Below, piece after piece: positions 8,251 through 15,859 of a stretch of DNA of 27,017 nt. The stretch is from CAG-882 sp050874385 (lineage in GTDB: Bacteria > Bacillota > Clostridia > Lachnospirales > Lachnospiraceae), in the NCBI GenBank assembly GCA_050874385.1, contig JBNMKO010000044.1, positions 1 through 27,017 on the forward strand. Direction: 5' to 3'. Position 1 is the first letter of the stretch. Every line of letters starts with the position of its first letter. The notes under the pieces are model-generated. The model was not told the DNA's origin. It saw nothing but the letters and a program-made list of their open reading frames with translations, and did not search any database. The position numbers and the translations under genes are program-made.

Positions 8251-9540
8251 CTAACGTCCGGCAGTTGAAGAACTCTCCGTCTCCTCTGTCTGCTGCTCAT
8301 CCTCATTTCCGGTTATTACAACCTTCACACTTACACTCTCGGCAATTATGTAGTTGTTAAGGTCTTCTGACATTATGACAGGTACATCATACTCACCCGG
8401 CTCATAACCCTTCAAATCAATATTTGTGTTGAGTACATCCATATTGAAGCTGTCAAGAACATCCTGAATTGCCTTAATTTTCACCTCAATGTAGCTGTCC
8501 TCAATCTGCGCATCAAGCCCATCTGCAAGGTTATTTATCGAAATGCCATTTCTTCTTATTATATAGCTCTTTGTGACAAGAGGCTCAACTTCAACATGTA
8601 CAACAAGCTCCGATGTCCCTGAGACTATGGTGTAGCTCGCTTTAAGATAATTGTTGAGATTTACCACACAATCCTGACTCTCTGTTATGTCCTCAAGCTC
8701 AATGGCATCGCTCGGCAAATCTATCGAAGTGATATTTGCAAGACTCTCACTTGTTCCCGCAATCTTTACCTGCTCAAAGCTCTGCGTATATCCCATAAGC
8801 TTATAATCCTCGGCTGTTGTGACTGTAGGATTGATTGTCACACTCACCCACTTCGTAGGATTTATCGCCACGCTGAGTCTCAAACTATTCCTGCTAAGCT
8901 GTATTGCACCCATATCTATGACATTTCCATCCATATCATAGAATGTAGGTGTAACCATCTCGGACACAGACTGCATCAGATTAGATACATCATAATTTAT
9001 CTCTGCGCGCACAACCTTCTCAACAACACTCGCCGCACCTGTTATGTCAATCTTATTCTGTGAGATTGATATATCGCCGGTCACATAGTTGTCGGCAGGC
9101 GTTCCGGTAATGCTTACATTTACAGGCACTTCAACGGTCTCCTTATTGTCAATGCTAAGTTTGACGACCTGTACCTTGGATGTAATCTCCTTGATATCGC
9201 TCTTAACATCAGACTTTACACACTCTATCGTGATGTTGGCAGTGTCGGTTAACGGGCTTAACTGGCTCAAATCCGCATATGCCACAAAATCCGATGACTT
9301 GAGGTCTTTTGCGACGCTCTCAGGTGCCCACACGGTGATTGAAATCACACTGCCCGAGTCCACCTCATAGATATAGCCCTTGTCCGTGAGGTCACTGTCA
9401 TTTCTAAGCTCGACATTAATTCCCGTTATATTCTTTTTCACAAGCGGGTCATCAATGTTCATAACGACCCACCATACAACAATCGCAATCAAAAGAGCAA
9501 GAATTTTAAGTCCTATATTATTGAATATTATTTTCTTCAT
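8251..9540 (-). CDS. cdaR: YbbR-domain protein, probable CdaA regulator
   Basis: The protein starts MKKIIFNNIGLKILALLIAI, a cytoplasmic tip plus one membrane helix (8-28) with VVWWVVMNIDDP, the usual CdaR/YbbR opening. The rest is extracytoplasmic beta-rich sequence that divides into about four YbbR repeats (motifs such as VEVPVNVSITGTPADNY and YEPGEYDVPVIMS). It ends in a Glu/Ser/Thr-rich tail. CdaR proteins bind CdaA in the membrane and adjust its activity. The start is ATG 9540 with a very strong GGGGAGG 8 bases before it; a longer open frame to 9588 lacks such a site. It overlaps the 3' end of cdaA by 23 bases, so the two are probably translated together. Confidence 0.93.
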   Translation of the reverse strand: MKKIIFNNIGLKILALLIAIVVWWVVMNIDDPLVKKNITGINVELRNDSDLTDKGYIYEVDSGSVISITVWAPESVAKDLKSSDFVAYADLSQLSPLTDTANITIECVKSDVKSDIKEITSKVQVVKLSIDNKETVEVPVNVSITGTPADNYVTGDISISQNKIDITGAASVVEKVVRAEINYDVSNLMQSVSEMVTPTFYDMDGNVIDMGAIQLSRNSLRLSVAINPTKWVSVTINPTVTTAEDYKLMGYTQSFEQVKIAGTSESLANITSIDLPSDAIELEDITESQDCVVNLNNYLKASYTIVSGTSELVVHVEVEPLVTKSYIIRRNGISINNLADGLDAQIEDSYIEVKIKAIQDVLDSFNMDVLNTNIDLKGYEPGEYDVPVIMSEDLNNYIIAESVSVKVVITGNEDEQQTEETESSSTAGR

Positions 9541-10405
9541 CAGACTTGCCTCCCCTCTTCCATATCTTGATGCGTTTTCCCGTGTCAAGATTTCCTATTT
9601 TAAGAAGCTCCAGCTTGTTTTTAAGATATTCCCCGTCAACATTTCTCACAAGCTGACCATTGTGGGCGATTGATACCTTTCCTGTCTCCTCCGAGACAAT
9701 GATTACAAACGCATCAGTAACCTCACTTATACCCGCTCCGGCACGATGTCTTGTTCCAAGCTCCTTGCTCAAATCCATATTGTCGGAGAGCGGAAGATAA
9801 CATGTGGCTGACACAATTCTGTTGCCCCTTATAATAACAGCACCGTCATGCAAAGGCGTGTTGTGCTCAAAAATATTTATAATAAGCTGGTTGCTGACAA
9901 ACGCGTCTATATCAATTCCCGTCTTAATGTAATCCTCAAGATTAATCTCCTGCTCGATGACAATGAGTGCACCAGTCTTCTGCTTTGCCATCTCGTATGA
10001 AGCCTTGACAAGCTCGTTTATCGTCTTCTCACTGAAAAGCTCCTTCTTCTCCTTCGAGTCGTCAAACTGGAACAAACCTGCCAGATAATTTTTGTTTCCA
10101 AGCTGCTCAAGCGCCTTTCTAAGCTCCGGCTGGAAAATGACAACCAATGCTATAAGTGCAACATTTATCGTCTTTCCCGCTATCCACAGAATAGTCGTAA
10201 ACTTACAAAGATAAGCAATAAGTGCAAAAATTAAAATTACAAGAATACCCTTTAACAGAGTCCATGCCCTGCTGTTTTTCATCCAAAGTATGATATGATA
10301 CAGAAAGAATGCAATGATAATAATCTCAGCAATATCTGAAAATTCAACACTCGGTCTGTATATATTGTTCAGAAAATCTCCCAAAAAATTAGTAAGTGCA
10401 CTCAT
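9518..10405 (-). CDS. cdaA: diadenylate cyclase CdaA (cyclic-di-AMP synthase)
   Basis: This 295-residue protein has three N-terminal membrane helices (about 24-41, 52-68, 74-91) and a cytoplasmic DAC (DisA_N) domain that joins two ATP into c-di-AMP. LHDGAVIIRGNRI (185-197) carries the DGA motif at 187-189. GTRHRAGAGISEVTDA (217-232) carries RHR at 219-221, and VSEETGKVSIAHNGQL follows. All catalytic motifs look intact. AAGGA precedes the ATG. In many Firmicutes the order is cdaA-cdaR-glmM; here glmM is absent and polysaccharide genes follow. c-di-AMP controls osmolyte and wall balance, consistent with the neighbourhood. Confidence 0.96.
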   Translation of the reverse strand: MSALTNFLGDFLNNIYRPSVEFSDIAEIIIIAFFLYHIILWMKNSRAWTLLKGILVILIFALIAYLCKFTTILWIAGKTINVALIALVVIFQPELRKALEQLGNKNYLAGLFQFDDSKEKKELFSEKTINELVKASYEMAKQKTGALIVIEQEINLEDYIKTGIDIDAFVSNQLIINIFEHNTPLHDGAVIIRGNRIVSATCYLPLSDNMDLSKELGTRHRAGAGISEVTDAFVIIVSEETGKVSIAHNGQLVRNVDGEYLKNKLELLKIGNLDTGKRIKIWKRGGKSDEENNIQ

Positions 10406-10425
10406 GCTTTCACATCCTTTTTATC

Positions 10426-11490
10426 TTATTCCTCATCCTCAAGGTTAAGCAAATCCCGCTCATACGCCTTCTGACGCTTGATATCCTCATTTACATTATA
10501 GTTATTGCCCATGATGTCACCTATGGTTTCATGTTGGTCATGATTTTTTGCCGTGTCATCGGCTCTGCTGTTAATCTTCTTAATCTTGATATCGGTCACT
10601 GCCATATTAAACTTAGGTACTGCCTTAACATAGTAATAATAGTCGTCATCCTCGAACTGAACTCTCTCCGTTCTTGAATAATCTACAGAAAGCACAAAGA
10701 AATTGAGCACAATTCCTATTGCCACCGCCGCAACACAGCCTATGACAAGCCCCACCATGTTAAATGTAAGGTTCATCATAACATGTGACATAATAACAAG
10801 CACAGCCTCAACGATTGTTCCGGTCACAACCGCAATCAACCTTGAGTGGTCTATCGAGAGACTTCTGATAATGAACACCAACACCACAGTGGCTGCAAAC
10901 ACGATGCCCATCACAAGCATTTCTTTGTTCATTATAGTGTTATCCATAATAAACACTATTTTTTGTATCAAATCGCCCTCCCCAAACATGGACGACGATG
11001 CCGCAAACTCCTTGCAAAACAGCAGACAAAAGTACAGATATGTTCCAAAAAATGCCGGGACAATTCCCGCAATTCCGACAGTAAGTCCAACAATAACCGG
11101 CACTGCATACGGTATGCGAAGCATGAACAGAACCGGCGCAAGCAAAAGCACCCATCCCGTCTTAGGTGAAAATATATAGTACACCATAAGCATTATCAGC
11201 AGAACCGCAAGTGTTATCAGAGCATACTCCACGGAAAGCCCATAAAACTGCATAATAATCAGCGCACAGCCTGCTAACACTGTAACTCCAGCCGGCAAAA
11301 ATCCGCACACAGCTGACAACAGAACAATCATCAAAATATTAGAGGCAAGTTCGTTATACCCCGTCATTCCCCTTATCAGCATAAAAGCTGTAAACGCTGC
11401 CGCAAATTTGATTACATAATTTATAATCATATCATACTTGCCGTACAGCCGTTGTAAAAAATCCTTGACCTTCAACAGTTCCGTCATCAT
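10426..11490 (-). CDS. conserved integral membrane protein upstream of cdaA, function unknown
   Basis: This 354-residue protein has about eight or nine hydrophobic segments between 22 and 268, including Gly/Pro-containing helices. A hydrophilic, presumably cytoplasmic tail of about 85 residues carries an unusual acidic-aromatic run, FEDDDYYYYVKAVPK (279-293), and ends in Asp/Glu residues. I recognise no enzyme motif. The ATG overlaps the stop of the preceding gene as ATGA with AGAGGAAGA before it, and only 20 bases separate it from cdaA. A partner, scaffold or sensor for CdaA/CdaR, or a polymer-export component, is conceivable; both are guesses from position. Confidence 0.8.
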   Translation of the reverse strand: MMTELLKVKDFLQRLYGKYDMIINYVIKFAAAFTAFMLIRGMTGYNELASNILMIVLLSAVCGFLPAGVTVLAGCALIIMQFYGLSVEYALITLAVLLIMLMVYYIFSPKTGWVLLLAPVLFMLRIPYAVPVIVGLTVGIAGIVPAFFGTYLYFCLLFCKEFAASSSMFGEGDLIQKIVFIMDNTIMNKEMLVMGIVFAATVVLVFIIRSLSIDHSRLIAVVTGTIVEAVLVIMSHVMMNLTFNMVGLVIGCVAAVAIGIVLNFFVLSVDYSRTERVQFEDDDYYYYVKAVPKFNMAVTDIKIKKINSRADDTAKNHDQHETIGDIMGNNYNVNEDIKRQKAYERDLLNLEDEE

Positions 11491-11906
11491 TCTTCCTCTC
11501 CATTGACCCTTTCCTTTTTCTCTTCACGGCTCAGCTTATCTATCTTCTTCAGCCGATTAATATATATTCTCATTCCATCCTCATAATCACTGTATCGCAC
11601 TGAAAACACAAAATATGCTATCACCTGTGCGGCAATAAGAAGCAGAACATACGTCACTATAAGAGTACTTCCAAGCTTTCTGTAGTTAATATTCGTTAAA
11701 TTATTAACTATATATTCAAATCTATATATGAAAATCAGCACAAGTGTCAAAAGATATCCGCCTGTTATGCCTATGCCCGCAAACAGCATGTGCATGCCTA
11801 TATAATCACCGCGGTAATACATAACATTTTTCAAATCTTTTTTGCCCTCATGCTTCTCATACATGGCTGTCCGTGCCATAAGCCTTACTTTACGCTTATT
11901 AACCAT
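11487..11906 (-). CDS. small two-helix membrane protein, function unknown
   Basis: This 139-residue protein has a basic N-terminus (VNKRKVRLMART), two membrane helices (about 41-61 and 80-102) joined by a short loop, and a charged Lys/Glu-rich C-terminal tail of about 37 residues. By charge both ends are probably cytoplasmic. AAGGAGAG precedes the ATG. Its stop overlaps the next start by four bases (ATGA), so this protein and the 354-residue membrane protein are likely made in step and may form a complex. No known domain recognised. Confidence 0.8.
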   Translation of the reverse strand: MVNKRKVRLMARTAMYEKHEGKKDLKNVMYYRGDYIGMHMLFAGIGITGGYLLTLVLIFIYRFEYIVNNLTNINYRKLGSTLIVTYVLLLIAAQVIAYFVFSVRYSDYEDGMRIYINRLKKIDKLSREEKKERVNGEEE

Positions 11907-12008
11907 TCGCTCTCCTTAATTGTGCCCCACCGCCACGCCCATATAAGACGTTCACGGTGTCAGGCTTCCTAATTTTGCTGATTTCCAAATTATATAATAA
12001 TATCTTTT

Positions 12009-13220
12009 CTAAGGATTGTAAACTATAATCTGTGAATGTGCATTTGTCGCAGGCATGACAAATCTGACCTTGCGTCCATCGCTGCTTATAGTCTTGTCCT
12101 TTGAAAGCGTCGTATATACATTCCACACCGACTCAGACATGTCCGGAAGCAGATAAGCCAATGCCCCCCTGACTGCCATATCAAAGTTAACGGAACGCTT
12201 CTTTATATATATATGTACACTGTCCGACTCAACTATTATCTCTCCATAGTATTCCCCGTCAACCTCATAAATAGCCGCATTTGGCAGATATTGTGAAAAA
12301 CCTGAGTTAGAGAGAATTGAAAACATCTCGTCCGTATTTATCGCCTCAGCCGCCTTAGTCGTAGGAGGTATGAACTCCGTTGTCGGCTCCTGTGTTGTCT
12401 CCGGCGCGGTGTCGGGCTGCTGTGTCACAGGCTGTGTTGTAGTTGTCTGTGGTGCATCCGCATCGGTATCGCCATTGTTCCATGAATTATTTCCAGCCGT
12501 ATCACTTCCTGAACTGGCATTGCCATTCTGACTATAATTTACATCTGACGCATTTCCATCCTGCGTCGGCTGGCTCTCCTCATAAGGTGAATTTCCACTG
12601 TTGCTGCTCTGATTATTGCTGCTATTTTGTCCTATCGTGTTAAAGCCCATATTTCCCTGTTGTGAAGCATCACTTACAACTTCTATGACAACTGCTGAGG
12701 AGTACTCCCCTGACGTTGCCGTTATCGCGGACACTCCAACACCGACAAGTGTGACATTGCCCCTCTCATCAACTATCACCGCATCCTCATTGCTGCTCGA
12801 CCATACCGCCGACTCGACAAGCTCAACCGGATTTGCCGAAAGCGATAATGTATATGTATCTCCGACATATCCCATGAAAGAGTCCGCATCAATGCTTATA
12901 AACTCCTCGTCTGCGCTGTAATGCTTTGCGGAGCTGTTATCATCGAAAGTTCCCGCATTGACCTTTCCCGACTTTCCCATAAACTCCACAAGCAGAACCA
13001 CAAGCAACAGTATTCCCACTGTTCCCGAGCCAAACAAAAGCCCTATGAGCGGCCCTAATACGCCATTGTTCTTTTTTTTCTTCTTCCTGCCCTTTTTTGT
13101 ACCTTTTCCAGCGCTCTTTGCGGCATTTCTCGGTATTGGTTCTATATTGTATATTCCTGTACCTGTCCTGCTGCCCGCATTGGTATTTCTCAAATTAGTA
13201 TTCTTCTCTGTATCAGCCAT
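12009..13220 (-). CDS. membrane-anchored Ig-like (Big2-type) surface protein
   Basis: The 403 residues read in order as follows: a hydrophilic N-terminus ending in a basic stretch (KKGRKKKKKNNG, 42-53); one membrane helix at about 55-80; an extracytoplasmic bacterial Ig-like Big2-type domain at about 105-182 (YVGDTYTLSLSANP, then WSSSNEDAVIVDERGNVTLVG and SAITATSG); a 100-residue linker of Ser, Asn, Gln, Thr and Pro (186-290); and a C-terminal domain of about 110 residues that I do not recognise. GGAGGGG precedes the ATG. It is the first gene after the divergent promoter region and so heads the cdaA-polysaccharide block. A role in surface or wall sensing is possible but unproven. Confidence 0.82.
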   Translation of the reverse strand: MADTEKNTNLRNTNAGSRTGTGIYNIEPIPRNAAKSAGKGTKKGRKKKKKNNGVLGPLIGLLFGSGTVGILLLVVLLVEFMGKSGKVNAGTFDDNSSAKHYSADEEFISIDADSFMGYVGDTYTLSLSANPVELVESAVWSSSNEDAVIVDERGNVTLVGVGVSAITATSGEYSSAVVIEVVSDASQQGNMGFNTIGQNSSNNQSSNSGNSPYEESQPTQDGNASDVNYSQNGNASSGSDTAGNNSWNNGDTDADAPQTTTTQPVTQQPDTAPETTQEPTTEFIPPTTKAAEAINTDEMFSILSNSGFSQYLPNAAIYEVDGEYYGEIIVESDSVHIYIKKRSVNFDMAVRGALAYLLPDMSESVWNVYTTLSKDKTISSDGRKVRFVMPATNAHSQIIVYNP

Positions 13221-13286
13221 ACATGCCCCTCCAAATAATCACAGTCCGTACATGGCATATCCATGCACCATGAAAACTGTATTTAT

Positions 13287-13315
13287 ATACTAACCTTTAT
13301 GCGGGCGAAAATCAA
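13287..13315 (-). promoter_or_regulatory. sigma-A-type promoter for the cdaA-polysaccharide block
   Basis: On the minus strand TTGATT (13310-13315) is followed after 17 bases by TAGTAT (13287-13292). The expected start site is about 60 bases before the Big2-type protein ATG. It lies back to back with the plus-strand promoter, with one base between the two -35 boxes. Confidence 0.6.
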
Positions 13316-13316
13316 G

Positions 13317-13345
13317 TTGAGATTTGCATCAATAATGTATATAAT
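13317..13345 (+). promoter_or_regulatory. near-consensus sigma-A promoter for the histidine phosphatase gene
   Basis: TTGAGA (13317-13322), a spacer of exactly 17, and a perfect TATAAT (13340-13345). The ATG at 13404 is about 50 bases beyond the expected start site and has GGGAGGA as ribosome site. Confidence 0.8.
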
Positions 13346-13403
13346 ATGAAATAACTATGTACAATACATCTAATTAAAGAATAATTTACGGGAGGAAGAT
13401 AAA

Positions 13404-14183
13404 ATGAAGCTTATATTTATAAGACACGCTGAACCTGACTACAGCATTGACTCCTTGACAGCAAAAGGCTTTGAAGAAGCCGAACTGCTCGCGAAGAGAA
13501 CCGCCCACTGGCGCGTTACAGACTTTTATTGTTCCCCGCTTGGCAGAGCGATACGGACAAGCGAACCAACCCTTTGCCGCCACGGACGGACAGCGACTAT
13601 ATACGACTGGTTACAGGAGTTCCGCATTCCGGTATCCTCCGAGGGCCGCCCTGACGGAAAAACAATCCCTTGGGATTTTATGCCCGAATACCTCAACCGC
13701 TATCCCGAACTTCTCGATGCCAGCCGCTGGCTTGACACTCCTGTAATGCAAAGTGGCAATGTGAAGGAGGCATATGAGAATGTCTGCACAAGCTTTGACA
13801 AGCTACTCGAAAAATACGGTTATTTCAGAGAGGGACTTGCCTACCGCACGGCACACACACAGTCAAGCTGTGACTATATGGTATACAACGGCACTACCAA
13901 GGAATGCATTGCAAGCCATACCGACGACGAGCCTGTTCTGGTGTTCTTCTGTCACCTTGGAATTATGCTGTGCATCATGTCTCATCTGTTAAACACATCG
14001 CCCGTGACGCTGTGGCAAGGCTTTTTCACACCGCCATGCTCCGTCAACGTTCTCTCAGCCGAGGAGCGCATCCCCGGACTTGCATATTTTCGCTGTCAGA
14101 TGCTTGGTGACACCTCACACCTTCGCGTAAATGATGAGCCGGTGTCATACTATGGAGGATTTGCACCGCCGTTTCAAGGATAA
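13404..14183 (+). CDS. histidine phosphatase superfamily (phosphoglycerate mutase-like) protein
   Basis: This 259-residue protein opens KLIFIRHAEPDY, in which R7-H8 forms the RHG/RHA signature and H8 is the phospho-acceptor. SPLGRAIRTSE (44-54) supplies the second Arg. E72 in LQEF and H184 in FFCHLG complete the catalytic set. Such enzymes remove or move phosphate groups on small molecules or sugars, and the substrate cannot be read from sequence. The middle region (80-170) is longer than in minimal cobC-type members. The gene stands alone on the plus strand between two minus-strand blocks, with its own promoter and a shared terminator downstream. Confidence 0.88.
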   Translation: MKLIFIRHAEPDYSIDSLTAKGFEEAELLAKRTAHWRVTDFYCSPLGRAIRTSEPTLCRHGRTATIYDWLQEFRIPVSSEGRPDGKTIPWDFMPEYLNRYPELLDASRWLDTPVMQSGNVKEAYENVCTSFDKLLEKYGYFREGLAYRTAHTQSSCDYMVYNGTTKECIASHTDDEPVLVFFCHLGIMLCIMSHLLNTSPVTLWQGFFTPPCSVNVLSAEERIPGLAYFRCQMLGDTSHLRVNDEPVSYYGGFAPPFQG

Positions 14184-14313
14184 GCTTATAATCTTCACTA
14201 ATTTAGCAGTTGCTTTCCTGTGTTTTTGGTAAATTTAAAATTGATATTTGAAAAATAAGCAAATCAACTTGATTTTACATCTAAAATATGTTAAGAATGG
14301 GCATCTTCAACAT

Positions 14314-14361
14314 AAAAATACCCTCGAAAGGCTTAAAACACAGCATTTCAAGGGTATTTTT
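14314..14361. terminator. bidirectional Rho-independent terminator
   Basis: AAAAATACCCTCGAAA (14314-14329) pairs with TTTCAAGGGTATTTTT (14346-14361) with one mismatch, giving a GC core flanked by A and T runs on both strands. It sits between the convergent histidine phosphatase and AGCS symporter genes and can serve both. Confidence 0.85.
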
Positions 14362-14373
14362 TATCTTGCACTT

Positions 14374-15789
14374 TTATTTCTGCGCATTATGTCTCACAAA
14401 GAAATCTTTAGTCTCCTTAATAACCACACCGCTCAGCGCAAATACCGCTATCATGTTCGGAATTGCCATAAGTCCGTTGAAAATATCGGCTATCGTCCAC
14501 ACAGCCTTCACTGTCATGTAAGGCCCGATAAACACGGCAAGTATGTAGAGCCAGCGGTACACCTTGACGACCTTCATCTTTCCGCTCGTAAGATATTCAA
14601 GGCATCTCTCAGAATAGTAATCCCAGCCAAGTATTGTAGTAAATGCAAAAAATACAAGGCACATCATGAGAAGAAACGACGATACAGCCTGCGGAATAGG
14701 AAGTCCGTTGTTGAAAGCGTAGGTCGTGACCGCAACGCCCTCCAAGCCATCGACCTGCCATGCTCCGGTAATCACGATTGCAAGCCCTGTCATCGTACAT
14801 ATAATGATAGTATCGATGAATGTTCCCGTCATGGATACAAGTCCCTGTCTGACAGGTTCCTTCGTCTTAGCCGCCGCTGCCGCGATAGGCGCGGAGCCAA
14901 GTCCCGCCTCATTCGAGAAAATTCCTCTCGCGACACCGCTCTGCATCGCTGCAATCACACTTCCGACAACTCCGCCCGTGACCGCCCGCGGGTTAAATGC
15001 ACCCTTCACAATAGTCACAAAGGCGGCAGGAATATGCTTCACATTGCATATAAGAAGCAATACGCTGATAACCACATATATCACTGCCATAAAAGGAACC
15101 ACAACCTGCGACACATTTGCAATCCTCTTGATACCTCCTATAAGCACAAGTGCCACACATAAACTCAACACAAGAGAGGCTATCACGACTGTCCAAGAGT
15201 ATGTCCCTATCCCTGGTATAGTCACAGTATGAAGCGTGTCAGGGTCAAAAAAGTTCTTGACCGCCGAGGCGATACCGTTCACCTGCGAGAATGTGCCTAT
15301 CCCGAAGAGACCTACACACACGCCAAAGAATGCGAACAGGCATGCAAGCCACTTCCATTTTTTGCCCATTCCCCTTTCAATATAGTAGAAAGGTCCTCCA
15401 AGTGTATGGTGCTTCTCGTCAACCACACGGTACTTTACGGCAAGAAGCCCCTCCGCATACTTTGTAGCCATTCCGAAGAAAGCCGCAATCTCCATCCAGA
15501 AGAGCGCTCCCGGACCTCCCGCACATATCGCCGTGGCGACACCGACGATATTTCCCGTTCCGATAGTAGCCGACAATGCCGTGCACAGCGCTCCGAAGGA
15601 TGTCACCTCACCATGTCCGTCCTCCTCGTTCTTAACCATCCATTTGAGTGCGAGCGGCAGCTTCCTTATCTGTAGAAGCCCCATTCTGAAAGTCAGATAA
15701 ATTCCCCCTGCAAGAATGAGCACCATGAGCGGCACTCCCCAGACAACCCCATCAAGCCATGTAAGTATCCTGTTGATTTCCTGTAGCAT
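14374..15789 (-). CDS. alanine/glycine:cation symporter (AGCS family)
   Basis: This 471-residue transporter has about ten or eleven hydrophobic helices and moves alanine or glycine into the cell with Na+ (or H+). Family marks are ALSATIGTGNIVGVATAI (71-88) and GGPGALFWMEIAAFFGMATK (91-110), the latter close to the PROSITE AGCS pattern. GVARGIFSNEAGLGSAPIAA lies further on. The frame is open to 15834, but ATG 15789 has GAGAGGA at the right distance and starts with the family-typical MLQEINRILTWLD. It follows the ABC pair by 70 bases with its own promoter, so a functional link to the transporters is not certain. Confidence 0.93.
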   Translation of the reverse strand: MLQEINRILTWLDGVVWGVPLMVLILAGGIYLTFRMGLLQIRKLPLALKWMVKNEEDGHGEVTSFGALCTALSATIGTGNIVGVATAICAGGPGALFWMEIAAFFGMATKYAEGLLAVKYRVVDEKHHTLGGPFYYIERGMGKKWKWLACLFAFFGVCVGLFGIGTFSQVNGIASAVKNFFDPDTLHTVTIPGIGTYSWTVVIASLVLSLCVALVLIGGIKRIANVSQVVVPFMAVIYVVISVLLLICNVKHIPAAFVTIVKGAFNPRAVTGGVVGSVIAAMQSGVARGIFSNEAGLGSAPIAAAAAKTKEPVRQGLVSMTGTFIDTIIICTMTGLAIVITGAWQVDGLEGVAVTTYAFNNGLPIPQAVSSFLLMMCLVFFAFTTILGWDYYSERCLEYLTSGKMKVVKVYRWLYILAVFIGPYMTVKAVWTIADIFNGLMAIPNMIAVFALSGVVIKETKDFFVRHNAQK

Positions 15790-15822
15790 GTGATATCCTC
15801 TCTTTTTCAATTTTTTACTATG

Positions 15823-15851
15823 ATTGTATATCACTTTAACAATTTAATCAA
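15823..15851 (-). promoter_or_regulatory. candidate promoter of the AGCS symporter gene
   Basis: On the minus strand TTGATT (15846-15851), a 17-base spacer and TACAAT (15823-15828) lie just after the ABC gene stop and about 25-30 bases before the symporter ribosome site. Confidence 0.6.
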
Positions 15852-15859
15852 CTAAATTT

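Noticed and set aside
9541..9588. 16-residue N-terminal extension of CdaR
   Set aside because: Lies wholly inside cdaA, while ATG 9540 has a GGGGAGG ribosome site and gives the standard YbbR start.
14248..15162. 304-codon plus-strand open frame
   Set aside because: Lies opposite the AGCS symporter gene, has low-complexity His/Arg/Lys-rich translation, no family motif and runs through the terminator at 14314-14361.
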